From PFJX01 sp040757575 (GTDB lineage: Bacteria > Pseudomonadota > Gammaproteobacteria > Burkholderiales > Thiobacillaceae), in assembly GCA_040757575.1 (NCBI GenBank), contig JBFLXA010000008.1, positions 1 through 64,000 of the forward strand: 64,000 nucleotides of DNA, read 5' to 3'. Each line of letters starts with the position of its first letter. Position 1 is the stretch's first letter. The notes under the pieces are model-generated. The model was given only the letters and a program-made list of their open reading frames with translations, searched no databases and was not told the origin of the DNA. Positions 42,318-51,317 of the stretch are shown here, piece by piece. The translations under genes were made by a program, and so were the position numbers.

Positions 42318-45131
42318 ATGAAGCCCATATCCACCACCTGCCCTTACTGCGGCGTCGGCTGCGGCGTGCTGGTCACCCCCTCCGGAGAGGGGTTTACCGT
42401 GCGCGGCGACCCGGACCACCCGGCCAACCGGGGCCGCCTGTGCTCCAAAGGGGCAGCCCTGGCGGACACCCTGGGGCTGGATGACCGGCTGCTGCATCCG
42501 CGCATCGACGGCCGGCAGATGGACTGGGATACGGCCCTGGACAGGGTGGCAGAGGGCTTCCGCCGGGTCATCGCGAAACATGGTCCCGACGCGGTGGCCT
42601 TCTACGTATCCGGCCAGTTGCTCACCGAGGATTACTACGCCGCCAACAAGCTGATGAAGGGCTGCATCGGCAGCGGCAACATCGACACCAATTCACGCCT
42701 GTGCATGTCCTCCGCCGTGGCGGCCCACAAGCGGGCCTTCGGCAGCGACACAGTGCCCGGCTGCTACGAGGACCTGGAGCTGGCGGACCTCATCATCCTG
42801 GTGGGCTCCAATGCCGCCTGGACCCACCCGGTGGTGTACCAGCGCATCGTCGCCGCCAAGAAGGCCCGGCCGGGAATGCAGATCGTGGTCATCGATCCCC
42901 GCCGCACTGCCACCGCCGACATCGCCGACCTGTTCCTGCCCCTGGTCCCGGGGGCGGACGCCTGGCTGTGGAATGGCCTGCTGCATCACCTGAAGCGGGA
43001 AGACGCTGTGGACTGGGCCTGGCTGGAAGCCCACGTGGAAGGCTTCGGCGCGGCCTTCGCTGCGGTCTCCGGCCTGACCCTGCCGGAGGTGGCCCGCCAG
43101 TGCGGCCTGACGGAAGCCGAGGTGGCCGCCTTCTTCCGCCTTTTCACCACCACGCCCCGCACCGTCTCCCTGTTCTCCCAGGGCATCAACCAGTCTTCCA
43201 GCGGCGTGGACAAGGGCAATGCCCTGATCAACTGCCACCTGGCCACGGGCCGGGTGGGCAAGCCCGGCGCCAGCCCCTTTTCCCTCACCGGCCAGCCCAA
43301 CGCCATGGGCGGCCGGGAGGTGGGAGGCCTGGCCAACCAGCTGGCCAACCACATGGATTTCGCCCCGGCGGACGTGGACCGGGTGGCCCGTTTCTGGGGC
43401 TTGCCCCAGACCGCTCCCCGGCCCGGCCTTAAGGCGGTGGACCTGTTCCAGGCCGTGGGGGAAGGCCGCATCAAGGCCCTGTGGATCATGGCCACCAACC
43501 CGGTGGTGAGCATGCCGGATGCGGACGCCGTGGCGGTGGCCCTGAAGCATTGCGAATTCGTGGTGGTGTCCGACGTGACCGCCAGTACTGACACCGCCCG
43601 CCTGGCCCACGTGCTGCTGCCTGCCGCCGCCTGGGGGGAAAAGGACGGCACCGTCACCAACTCCGAGCGCCGCATCTCCCGCCAGCGGGCCTTCATGCCC
43701 CTGCCCGGCGAAGCCCGCCCCGACTGGTGGATCATTGGCGAAGTGGCCCGGCGCATGGGTTTTGGCGCCCAGTTTCCCTACCGGGGCCCCGCGGATCTGT
43801 TCGCCGAACACGCAGCACTGTCCGGCTTTGAAAACGGCGGCAGCCGGGACTTCGATCTCAGCGCCATCCTGACTTCCCTCCCCTCCCCCGCCGGGAAAAA
43901 TGGTGCCCCCGCCCTCCTCTCACCCCCAGCCCCTCCTCCGGCGAGAGAAGGGCCAAGACCAGACTTCACAGATATCTACACCACCCTGCAGCCCTTCCAG
44001 TGGCCCCTCACCCACACCGGCGGCACCCCCCGACTGTTCGCCGACGGCCGCTTCTTCACCCACAGCGGCAAGGCCCGCATGGTGGCTGTGACCCCCCGTC
44101 CGCCCGCCCTGGCCACGGCCGCAGGGCTGCCCTTCGTGTTCAACACCGGCCGGGTGCGGGACCAGTGGCACACTATGACCCGCACCGCCAAGGCCCCCCG
44201 GCTGCTGGCCCATATCGACGAGCCCTTCCTGAGCCTGCACCCGGACGACGCCCGCCGCATCGGCCTGACGGAAGGCGGCCTGGCCCGGATAAGTCAGGGT
44301 CTGTCTTACAGTCCCCATGGCACGCCGCCAGAATACCGGGCCCGGGTACGCCTGGATGCGGGCCAGCGGCCCGGCTCGGTGTTCGCCCCCATCCACTGGA
44401 ATGGTCGTTTCAGCGCCCGGGCCCGGGTAGGCACGCTGATCCCCGCCAGTGTGGACCCCATTTCCGGCCAACCGGAGTTCAAACACGCGCCGGTGGCCGT
44501 GGCAGCCCTGCCCCTCGCCTGGCACGGCTTTCTCGTCACCCGGGATGGTTTTCCCCTGGCGTCCTTTGCAAGGCAGCCGATCTACTGGAGCCAGATTCCC
44601 GGGCAACATTGCCACCGCCTGGAATTGGCCGACGACCAGCCCCCGGCCGCCTGGCTGGATCAGGCTCGCCAAGCTCTGGGTATGGACCAGGACTGGATGG
44701 CCCTGCAGGATCCGGGTGCCGGCCGATACCGGGGTGCGCTAATGGACGGAGACCGGCTCCTGGCGGTGTATTTCATCGAACCGAAAACCGCGGGTCTGCC
44801 TCCCCGGCACTGGCTGGAGTCCCTGTTCGCCAAACCGGCCCTCAGCGTGGAGGAACGCACCGCCCTGCTGCTGGGGCGTCCCAGCCGGGCGGTGCCGGAA
44901 TCCGGGCCCGTGGTGTGCGCCTGCTTTGGCGTCGGACGGGCGGACATCCAGGCCGCCATTGCCGCCGGCGCCGACTCGGTGGAAGCCCTGGGTATACAGT
45001 TAAAGGCTGGCGGCAACTGCGGCTCCTGCATTCCGGAGTTGCGGCAGTTGCTGGCCCAGGCCGCCCCGGCTATCGTTGCCCCTCCCGCAACCCCTTTGAG
45101 AGGCCAGCAATGCGCGTCAAAGACATCATGA
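42318..45131 (+). CDS. nasA: Assimilatory nitrate reductase catalytic subunit
   Basis: 937 aa molybdopterin oxidoreductase. The N-terminal [4Fe-4S] motif is CPYCGVGCGV...RGRLCSKG (starting near residue 7), followed by the MGD-binding domains (SRLCMSSAVAAHKRAFG, VIDPRRTATADIADL, ATNPVVSMPDAD) and the C-terminal NTGRVRDQWHTMTRT. It ends in a BFD-like [2Fe-2S] domain (VVCACFGVGRADIQAAI...GGNCGSCIPEL), usual for NasA. No signal peptide, so cytoplasmic. Start at 42318 is chosen where homology starts. A REP-like insertion near residue 535 adds about 25 Pro-rich residues. Confidence 0.95.
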   Translation: MKPISTTCPYCGVGCGVLVTPSGEGFTVRGDPDHPANRGRLCSKGAALADTLGLDDRLLHPRIDGRQMDWDTALDRVAEGFRRVIAKHGPDAVAFYVSGQLLTEDYYAANKLMKGCIGSGNIDTNSRLCMSSAVAAHKRAFGSDTVPGCYEDLELADLIILVGSNAAWTHPVVYQRIVAAKKARPGMQIVVIDPRRTATADIADLFLPLVPGADAWLWNGLLHHLKREDAVDWAWLEAHVEGFGAAFAAVSGLTLPEVARQCGLTEAEVAAFFRLFTTTPRTVSLFSQGINQSSSGVDKGNALINCHLATGRVGKPGASPFSLTGQPNAMGGREVGGLANQLANHMDFAPADVDRVARFWGLPQTAPRPGLKAVDLFQAVGEGRIKALWIMATNPVVSMPDADAVAVALKHCEFVVVSDVTASTDTARLAHVLLPAAAWGEKDGTVTNSERRISRQRAFMPLPGEARPDWWIIGEVARRMGFGAQFPYRGPADLFAEHAALSGFENGGSRDFDLSAILTSLPSPAGKNGAPALLSPPAPPPAREGPRPDFTDIYTTLQPFQWPLTHTGGTPRLFADGRFFTHSGKARMVAVTPRPPALATAAGLPFVFNTGRVRDQWHTMTRTAKAPRLLAHIDEPFLSLHPDDARRIGLTEGGLARISQGLSYSPHGTPPEYRARVRLDAGQRPGSVFAPIHWNGRFSARARVGTLIPASVDPISGQPEFKHAPVAVAALPLAWHGFLVTRDGFPLASFARQPIYWSQIPGQHCHRLELADDQPPAAWLDQARQALGMDQDWMALQDPGAGRYRGALMDGDRLLAVYFIEPKTAGLPPRHWLESLFAKPALSVEERTALLLGRPSRAVPESGPVVCACFGVGRADIQAAIAAGADSVEALGIQLKAGGNCGSCIPELRQLLAQAAPAIVAPPATPLRGQQCASKTS
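43880..43956. repeat. REP-like insertion inside nasA
   Basis: C-rich tract with a diverged copy of the palindrome: read on the minus strand at 43955-43912 it gives CCCTTCTCTCGCCGGAGG then AGGGGCTGGGGGTGAGAGG, matching the arm and tail of the nirB element. Translated as Pro/Ala-rich low complexity between two conserved nasA segments. Confidence 0.65.
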
Positions 45132-45553
45132 GCCGCAACGTCCGTACCGTGACCCCGGATGCTTCGCTGATGGAAGTCTCCTCCATCATGTGTCTCTATC
45201 GCCTCTCCGGCCTACCCGTGGTGCAGGACGGCAAGCTGGTGGGCTTCATCGCCGAGAAAGACTTGCTGGCCCGTTCCTTCCCCACCCTGGGGGACTTCGC
45301 CAATGGCATGCAGGCCAACTTCGAAGAGATGGAATCCGAATACAAGGACGTCGTAACCCAGAAAGTAGCCGACGTGATGGCCACCCGGGTGATCAGCGTC
45401 TCGCCGGACATGCCTGCCATGCAGGCCGCCGCCACCATGGTGCGCAACCATTTCCGCCGCATCCCCGTGGCCGACGGCGACACCCTGCTGGGCATGGTCT
45501 CCCTGGGGGACGTGCACAAGGCCCTGTTTCACGCCCACGTTTCCCGACGATAA
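45110..45553 (+). CDS. CBS-pair protein in the nitrate cluster
   Basis: 147 aa made almost entirely of two CBS motifs (VKDIMSRNVRTVTPDASLMEVSSIM...GFIAEKDLL; VADVMATRVISVSPDMPAMQAAATM...GMVSLGDVHKALF). The start overlaps the end of nasA by 22 bp, so translation is probably coupled. An adenosyl-ligand sensor within a nitrate assimilation operon is unusual. Partner unknown. Confidence 0.88.
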   Translation: MRVKDIMSRNVRTVTPDASLMEVSSIMCLYRLSGLPVVQDGKLVGFIAEKDLLARSFPTLGDFANGMQANFEEMESEYKDVVTQKVADVMATRVISVSPDMPAMQAAATMVRNHFRRIPVADGDTLLGMVSLGDVHKALFHAHVSRR

Positions 45554-45592
45554 ACCCCCGTCGGGGGATTTCCCCTGCCTGAACCCCGCCTC

Positions 45593-46195
45593 ATGGAATC
45601 CCCTGCACCTCCCTCCGCCCCAGAACTCCGCGTCATGGTGGTAGACGGCGATGTGGAACGCAGCCGCCAGTTGCGGGGTGCCCTGACCCTGGCGGGCTAC
45701 CACGTGGTGGCGGAGTTGAAGGAATCCCTGGCCTTGCCGGATGCGGTGCGGGGACTGAAACCCCATATCGTCATCGTCGCCGCAGATTCCCCGGACCGGG
45801 ACACCCTGGAACACATCAGCGTCACCACCCGGGACGCCCCCCGGCCCGTGGTGATGTTCACCCAGGACGGGGCCAGCGAAAGCATCCGCGCCGCCGTCCA
45901 GGCGGGGGTCTCCGCCTACGTGGTGGACGGCCTGGCCCCGGACCGGCTCAAGTCCATCCTGGACGTGGCCTGCGCCCGCTTCGAGGCCCACCAGGCCCTG
46001 GCGGACCGGCTGGCGGATACCGAACGGCAACTGGCGGAGCGCAAACAGATCGAAAAGGCCAAGGGCCTGCTGATGAAAAAGCGGGGCCTGTCGGAAGAGG
46101 CCGCCTTCAAGGAACTGCGCAACCTGGCCATGCAGACCGGCAAACCCCTGGGAGAAGTGGCGGACACCCTCATCGCCGCCGCCCACCTGCTTTGA
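45593..46195 (+). CDS. nasT: ANTAR-domain antiterminator NasT
   Basis: 200 aa. A pseudo-receiver domain (LRVMVVDGDVERSRQLRGAL...; VVMFTQDGASESIRAAV; AYVVDGL) is joined by a coiled coil to an ANTAR RNA-binding domain (ERKQIEKAKGLLMKKRGLSEEAAFKELRNLAMQTGKPLGEVADTLI). NasT binds leader hairpins and prevents termination once released by NasS in the presence of nitrate or nitrite. The two leaders at 39228 and 48730 are likely targets. It sits at the end of the nirBD-nasA run; nasS is 6 kb away. Confidence 0.93.
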   Translation: MESPAPPSAPELRVMVVDGDVERSRQLRGALTLAGYHVVAELKESLALPDAVRGLKPHIVIVAADSPDRDTLEHISVTTRDAPRPVVMFTQDGASESIRAAVQAGVSAYVVDGLAPDRLKSILDVACARFEAHQALADRLADTERQLAERKQIEKAKGLLMKKRGLSEEAAFKELRNLAMQTGKPLGEVADTLIAAAHLL

Positions 46196-46371
46196 GGCGA
46201 TCAGGAGGTAGAAGCTGGCTGGTCATCCGGTTATCTCCCCGATGGACCGTTTGTACAATAGAAAGAAGCCGCAAACCCGGCATCATCCTCAATCGATCGG
46301 CCAGCCTTCTGTAGGGCCTGGCAACTGTTTCGTCCAACCCTTCTCCAAGCGAGATATCCAGCCCCATCTTC

Positions 46372-47643
46372 ATGCCCAGAACTCACACATCTCCCCGCTC
46401 CCGCCATCGACTCCGTGCCTTAGCCTGGTGCCTGCTGCTGGGCCTGGCCCCCGCCTGCCAGGCCAATACCCTGGCCCTGCCTCCCGCGCACCCCGTCACG
46501 GAGTTTCCCGTCTGGCTCGACGGACTTCGCCAGGAGGCCCTGGCCCGGGGAGTAAGCTCCGAGTTGCTGGACGCGGCCCTGGGCAACGCCGCCCCCATAC
46601 CCCGGGTACTGGAACTGGACCAGCGGCAGCCGGAATTCACCGACACCTTCCTCAACTACCTGGACCGCCGGGTCACGGAAGAACGCGTGGAAACAGGGCG
46701 CAAACTCCTGCGCCAGCACGCCGCCCTGTTGAAGCAGGTCTACCGGCGTTACGGCATTCCGCCCCATGTGCTGGTGGCCTTCTGGGGCCTGGAGACCCAC
46801 TACGGCACCGTGCTGGGCAGCCACCCCGTCCCCGCCGCCCTGGCCACCCTGGCCTGGGACACCCGCCGGGCTGCCTTCTTCAGAGCCCAGTTGCTGGATG
46901 CCCTGGACATCCTCCAGGCCGGCCACATTGCGCCGGAGGCCATGAAAGGCTCCTGGGCCGGGGCCATGGGCCATCTCCAGTTCATGCCCTCCACCTTCCA
47001 GGCCTATGCAGTGGACGGCGACGGCGACGGCCGCAAGGATCTCTGGAACTCCCTTCCGGACGCCTTCGGCTCTGGCGCCCACTACTTGCACAAACTGGGC
47101 TGGAAGAACGGCGAATCCTGGGGCCGGGAAGTGCATCTGCCGGAAGGCTTCGACTGGAGCCAGGCAGCCCTGGGGCTTAAGAAACCCCTCGCCGCCTGGC
47201 GTGCCCTGGGGGTCACCCGGGCAGATGGAAAACCCCTGCCCCGGATGAAAAAGATGAGCGGCAGCATCCTCCTGCCCCAGGGCCACGCCGGGCCGGCCTT
47301 CCTGGTCTACGACAACTTCGACGCCATCCTTACCTGGAACCGCTCAGTCAACTACGCCCTGGCGGTGGGCCTGCTGGCGGACCAGCTGGTCGGCCTGCCG
47401 CCCCTGCGCAACGGCCGGGATGCGGACAACAGGCCTATCCCCCGGGAAGAGGCCCAGGCCCTGCAGGCCCAACTCAACCAGCTAGGCCTATACAGCGGGC
47501 CCCTGGACGGTGTACTGGGCTCCGGCACCAAGGCGGCCATCCGGGCCTACCAGCGCCAGGCAGGCCTGCCCCCGGACGGCTACCCGTCTCTGAGCCTGCT
47601 GGAACATATGCGCCAGGTTCCAGTTACGCCCCCAACCCCGTAA
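46372..47643 (+). CDS. Lytic murein transglycosylase, MltB-like
   Basis: 423 aa. A signal peptide (residues about 14-32, ending PACQAN) is followed by an SLT_2 domain with FWGLETHYG (catalytic Glu), SWAGAMGHLQFMPSTFQAYAVDGDGDG and NRSVNYALAVGLLADQL, then a C-terminal PG_binding_1 domain (LQAQLNQLGLYSGPLDGVLGSGTKAAIRAYQ). It cleaves the glycan backbone of murein in the periplasm. No link to the nitrate genes on either side is evident. Confidence 0.92.
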   Translation: MPRTHTSPRSRHRLRALAWCLLLGLAPACQANTLALPPAHPVTEFPVWLDGLRQEALARGVSSELLDAALGNAAPIPRVLELDQRQPEFTDTFLNYLDRRVTEERVETGRKLLRQHAALLKQVYRRYGIPPHVLVAFWGLETHYGTVLGSHPVPAALATLAWDTRRAAFFRAQLLDALDILQAGHIAPEAMKGSWAGAMGHLQFMPSTFQAYAVDGDGDGRKDLWNSLPDAFGSGAHYLHKLGWKNGESWGREVHLPEGFDWSQAALGLKKPLAAWRALGVTRADGKPLPRMKKMSGSILLPQGHAGPAFLVYDNFDAILTWNRSVNYALAVGLLADQLVGLPPLRNGRDADNRPIPREEAQALQAQLNQLGLYSGPLDGVLGSGTKAAIRAYQRQAGLPPDGYPSLSLLEHMRQVPVTPPTP

Positions 47644-47667
47644 GAAACGGGGCGAGCGAATTTCGCG

Positions 47668-48375
47668 TTACTGGCAGACCTGCTGGAGATTGAAGGACAG
47701 CAGGTCGGTCCGGTTCAGGCCTTCCATACCCAGGTCCACCATGTCGTGAAGCAGCTTGATGGTGGGTGGGGTCACGCCGATGACCTCCGTGGGGCATTTG
47801 AAAGACACCACCACCAGGGGCTTCTCGCCAGTGGGATACACCTTTTTCACCGTCGGCAGGATGCTGCGGCCACTTTCCGGCAGCAGGGGAATGCCGGCCC
47901 CCAGCCCGCTGAACACCCGGCCAAGATCGACCGGCGGCACCACCGCACCGGGATCAGGTGCGGCCTGGATGGGGCCAAATACCTGTCTTGCCACGGGGGG
48001 CACTGGACGAGGCAGATAGGGGTTCTCGGCGCCACTGGCAAAGCGCGGGTTGCCGGTCCAGACGGGTACCGAAAACACTGGCGGGGAGGTTACGACGGGG
48101 CCTGGTGCGGGGGCAGGAGCAGCGCCCACCAACGCCGGAGATATAACCGGACTGGCAGGGATCATTCGCAATTCAGTACTCAAGGCCAGGGCCATGCCTT
48201 GGGAAGTAACCCACACAGGCCGGGGCACCTGGGCTATCAGTCGCTTGGACGACTGGGCCAGCTTCGCCCGGGCCTTGCCTGCACCCGGCTGACTGGCAGA
48301 CCAAACCTGCGGGGCGCAGGACAAGCTGCTCACCAGCAGGGCAATCAGAGGGAAATATCTCGGACGGAGGTTCAT
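47668..48375 (-). CDS. Secreted hypothetical protein
   Basis: 235 aa with a signal peptide (MNLRPRYFPLIALLVSSLSCAPQVWSAS). The middle is Pro/Val-rich low complexity (about residues 75-150) and the last 70 residues look folded (EKPLVVVSFKCPTEVIGVTPPTIKLLHDMVDLGMEGLNR) with two Cys. The C-terminal region resembles nothing I recognise. Convergent with the transglycosylase and divergent from the nrt operon. Confidence 0.6.
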   Translation of the reverse strand: MNLRPRYFPLIALLVSSLSCAPQVWSASQPGAGKARAKLAQSSKRLIAQVPRPVWVTSQGMALALSTELRMIPASPVISPALVGAAPAPAPGPVVTSPPVFSVPVWTGNPRFASGAENPYLPRPVPPVARQVFGPIQAAPDPGAVVPPVDLGRVFSGLGAGIPLLPESGRSILPTVKKVYPTGEKPLVVVSFKCPTEVIGVTPPTIKLLHDMVDLGMEGLNRTDLLSFNLQQVCQ

Positions 48376-48672
48376 GTTCTGCCTTCTCACGGCGTTCGGA
48401 CCCCGGAGAGCGCCTCTCCGTGCCAGACCAACCATTTCAATGACACGGGACAATAGCAACCTCATCCCCTCACCCCCAGCATCTGGCTTTGCAAAAGCTT
48501 TATCCGGAGTCTCTGCGTGGCGGGCCTGCCTCGTTTCCTCCCCGGCGGCTCAACATCAGTGCATCCACGCACCAAATCCGCTCATTCCGCCTCAGGAGCA
48601 TCCTCCCTAAAAGCCGCCAAGAACCTCAAGAAACAACTTTATATTCAATTGCTTATAAATTTTACGTACAGC

Positions 48673-48687
48673 TGGCATGACTCCTGC
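48673..48687 (+). promoter_or_regulatory. Sigma-54 promoter of the nrt operon
   Basis: TGGCATGACTCCTGC fits TGGCAYR-N4-YTGC with GG and GC 10 bp apart, as at nirB. Transcription would start near 48699, giving a leader of about 155 nt. Confidence 0.82.
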
Positions 48688-48729
48688 TGAACAAGCAGCG
48701 AACGATCTTTGATCGGGTCTCAGCCATGT

Positions 48730-48805
48730 AGCACCAAGGTCGGTGCTTTGAGGACAACGGCGTCCCTCCATGCATGCAATGCATTGGTCGGACGCCATTT
48801 TTTTT
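48730..48805 (+). terminator. Two-hairpin ANTAR target and intrinsic terminator upstream of nrtA
   Basis: Hairpin P1 is AGCACC-AAGGTC-GGTGCT (48730-48747); hairpin P2 is GGAC-AACGGC-GTCC (48752-48765). Both have six-base loops with A at position 1 and G at 4, the published ANTAR-target signature. The 3' part of P2 is used by a terminator, GGCGTCC (48759-48765) / GGACGCC (48790-48796), followed by eight T, so P2 and terminator are mutually exclusive. Confidence 0.9.
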
Positions 48806-48853
48806 GGCTGGGCCCCGCACGGTTTAACGCAACACAAACCCAGGAGAAGTGAA

Positions 48854-50227
48854 ATGAAACGTAGGCAAGCTCTGAAAACCGCCCTGTTGACCCCCCTGGC
48901 CCTGGCTATGGCACTGACTGGCAGCGTCCATGCTGCCGTGGGCGCCCCCGAGAAGCCCGACCTAAAATTCGGTTTCATCAAACTGACGGACATGGCCCCC
49001 CTGGCCATCGCCTACGAAAAGCGGTTCTTCGAAGATGAGGGCCTGTACGTCACCCTGGAGGCCCAGGCCAACTGGAAAGTACTGCTGGACCGGGTCATCA
49101 CCGGTGAACTGGACGGCGCCCACATGCTGGCGGGCCAACCCCTGGGCGCCACCATCGGCTACGGCACCAAGGCCGACATCATCACCGCTTTCTCCATGGA
49201 CCTGAACGGCAACGGCATCACCGTCTCCAAGCCGGTCTGGGAAGCGATGAAGAAGAACATATCCAAGGGTGCTGACGGCAAGCCTGTGCACCCGGTGAAG
49301 GCAGACGCGCTTAAGCCCGTCATCGACGCCTACAAGGCCCAGGGCAAGCCCTTCAAGATGGGCATGGTATTCCCCGTCTCCACCCACAACTACGAACTGC
49401 GCTACTGGCTGGCGGCCGGCGGCATCCATCCCGGCTATTACGCCCCGGACAAGGGCGACACCAGCGGCCAGATCAAGGCCGACGCCTTCCTCTCCGTCAC
49501 CCCGCCGCCCCAGATGCCCGCCACCCTGGAAGCAGGTACCATCGACGGCTATTGCGTGGGCGAACCCTGGAACCAGCAGGCGGTGTTCAAGGGCATCGGC
49601 GTGCCGGTCATCACCGACTACGAAATCTGGAAGAACAACCCGGAGAAGGTATTCGGCGTCTCCAAGGCCTGGGCTGACAAGTACCCCAACACCCACATCC
49701 GCACGGTGAAAGCCATGATCCGCGCCGCAAAGTGGCTGGACGAGAACAACAACGCCAACCGCGTCGCCGCCTCCCGCATCCTGGCCAAGCCCAACTACGT
49801 GGGCGCCGACGTGGACGTCATCGACAACTCCATGACTGGCACCTTCGAGTACGAAAAGGGCGACAAGCGCCCGGTGCCGGACTTCAACGTGTTCTTCCGC
49901 TACAACGCCACCTATCCCTACTACTCGGACGCCGTCTGGTACCTGACCCAGATGCGCCGCTGGGGCCAGATCGCCGAGTACAAACCTGACAGCTGGTATA
50001 TGGATGTCGCCAGGAAGGTGTACCGGCCTGACATCTACGCGGCTGCCGCCAAGGAGTTGATTGCCGAAGGCAAGCTGAAGGCCAGCGACTTCCCTGACTT
50101 CGCCAAAGAGTCTGGCTTCAAGCCGCCCCAGAAGGAGTTCATTGACGGCATCACTTACGACGGCAGGAAACCCAACGCCTATCTGGACAAGTTCAAGATC
50201 GGCCTGAAGGGCAAAGCGAAACCGTAA
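48854..50227 (+). CDS. nrtA: Nitrate ABC transporter substrate-binding protein
   Basis: 457 aa. A signal peptide with a Tat-like KRRQALK (residues 2-8) ends near SVHAAVGA. The NrtA/CmpA-type binding fold follows: FGFIKLTDMAPLAIAYEKRFFEDEGLYVTLEAQANWKVLLDRVITGELDGAHMLAGQPLG, and GYCVGEPWNQQAV. It binds nitrate (or nitrite/bicarbonate relatives) in the periplasm. The nitrate assignment comes from the operon and from nearby nasA and nirB. The start at 48854 has AGGAGAA upstream. Confidence 0.93.
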   Translation: MKRRQALKTALLTPLALAMALTGSVHAAVGAPEKPDLKFGFIKLTDMAPLAIAYEKRFFEDEGLYVTLEAQANWKVLLDRVITGELDGAHMLAGQPLGATIGYGTKADIITAFSMDLNGNGITVSKPVWEAMKKNISKGADGKPVHPVKADALKPVIDAYKAQGKPFKMGMVFPVSTHNYELRYWLAAGGIHPGYYAPDKGDTSGQIKADAFLSVTPPPQMPATLEAGTIDGYCVGEPWNQQAVFKGIGVPVITDYEIWKNNPEKVFGVSKAWADKYPNTHIRTVKAMIRAAKWLDENNNANRVAASRILAKPNYVGADVDVIDNSMTGTFEYEKGDKRPVPDFNVFFRYNATYPYYSDAVWYLTQMRRWGQIAEYKPDSWYMDVARKVYRPDIYAAAAKELIAEGKLKASDFPDFAKESGFKPPQKEFIDGITYDGRKPNAYLDKFKIGLKGKAKP

Positions 50228-50236
50228 CTGAATACC

Positions 50237-50262
50237 CTCATGCCCGCCTGAGCGGGCATGAG
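50237..50262 (+). other. Strong RNA hairpin between nrtA and nrtB
   Basis: CTCATGCCCGC-CTGA-GCGGGCATGAG is an 11-bp perfect stem placed 9 bp after the nrtA stop and followed by A rather than T. This suits a 3'-end stabiliser that lets the binding protein be made in excess over the permease. Confidence 0.75.
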
Positions 50263-50289
50263 AAAAAAAACAGACGTAAAGGAAACACC

Positions 50290-51279
50290 ATGAACGCCAC
50301 CCTCTCGAACCTCCGCCGGAACCCTGCCAGCCTGATCCCTAACGGCGCCCAGGCCAAACAGCTCGCCATGGGGCTTCTGCTGCCGGTACTCGGCATACTG
50401 TTATTCCTGTTTGTCTGGCACAACATCGCCCAGCTCATTGACACCTCTCTGGGTAAATTTCCGGGGCCTGCCCAGGTGTGGGAACAGGCCAACAATCTGG
50501 TGGCCGAGCATAATGAAGAGCGCCTGCGGGCTACAGAGTTTTACCAACGCCAACAGGAGCGTAACGCCGAGGCCCTGGCTGCCGACCCGGGCGCCCAGGT
50601 GACGATCCGCCCCTACACCGGCAAACGCACGTTCCTGGACCAGATCTTCACCAGTCTGTACACAGTGATGGCCGGCTTCCTGCTGGCTTCCCTCATCGCC
50701 ATTCCATTGGGCATCCTCATCGGCCTGAACGAATCGGTCTACGCCGTGTTCAACCCCCTGATCCAGCTCTTCAAGCCCGTTTCTCCCCTGGCCTGGCTAC
50801 CCCTGGTGACCATGGTGGTGAGCGCGGTGTATGTATCCAACGACCCCGCATTCTCCAAGTCCTTTCTCAACTCCATGTTCACCGTGCTGCTTTGCTGTCT
50901 GTGGCCCACGGTGGTGAACACGGCGGTGGGTGTTGCCAACGTGAGCCGCGACCTGCTGAACGTGAGCAAGGTGCTTAGCCTGCCCCCCCTCACCCATACC
51001 TTCAAGATCGTGCTGCCCTCAGCCCTGCCACTCATGTTCACAGGCCTGCGCCTGTCCCTTGGCATCGCCTGGATGGTGCTCATCGCCGCCGAGATGCTGG
51101 CCCAGAACCCGGGCCTGGGTAAGTTCGTATGGGACGAGTTCCAGAATGGCAGTTCCAATTCCCTGGGCCGGATCATGGTTGCCGTACTGGTCATCGGCTT
51201 CATCGGCTTTCTGCTGGACCGCAGCATGTTGTACCTGCAGCGCACGGTGAGCTGGGACAAGAACGCAGTCCTGCGCTGA
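50290..51279 (+). CDS. nrtB: Nitrate ABC transporter permease
   Basis: 329 aa. Six membrane helices of the BPD_transp_1 fold lie after a first N-terminal helix (LLLPVLGILLFLFVW) and a charged periplasmic stretch (about residues 60-115). The EAA loop is visible as LNVSKVLSLPPLTHTFKIVLPSALPLMFTGLRLSLGIAW. It forms the channel with the ATPase at 51318. The charged region before the core is longer than in NrtB of cyanobacteria. Confidence 0.92.
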   Translation: MNATLSNLRRNPASLIPNGAQAKQLAMGLLLPVLGILLFLFVWHNIAQLIDTSLGKFPGPAQVWEQANNLVAEHNEERLRATEFYQRQQERNAEALAADPGAQVTIRPYTGKRTFLDQIFTSLYTVMAGFLLASLIAIPLGILIGLNESVYAVFNPLIQLFKPVSPLAWLPLVTMVVSAVYVSNDPAFSKSFLNSMFTVLLCCLWPTVVNTAVGVANVSRDLLNVSKVLSLPPLTHTFKIVLPSALPLMFTGLRLSLGIAWMVLIAAEMLAQNPGLGKFVWDEFQNGSSNSLGRIMVAVLVIGFIGFLLDRSMLYLQRTVSWDKNAVLR

Positions 51280-51317
51280 CCCTTTGCCGCCCATCGCCGA
51301 ATAAAGGAAATCCAGAA

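Larger units (their letters stand above)
48376..48853 (+). other. nrtA upstream region
   Basis: 478 bp without a credible gene. The left part has an AT-rich stretch (48630-48665). It contains the sigma-54 promoter (48673) and the ANTAR/terminator leader (48730) of the nrt operon. Confidence 0.7.

Noticed and set aside
48770..48853. nrtA starting 28 codons earlier at 48770
   Set aside because: It would place the terminator inside the coding region and put 28 residues in front of a clear signal peptide; 48854 has AGGAGAA upstream.
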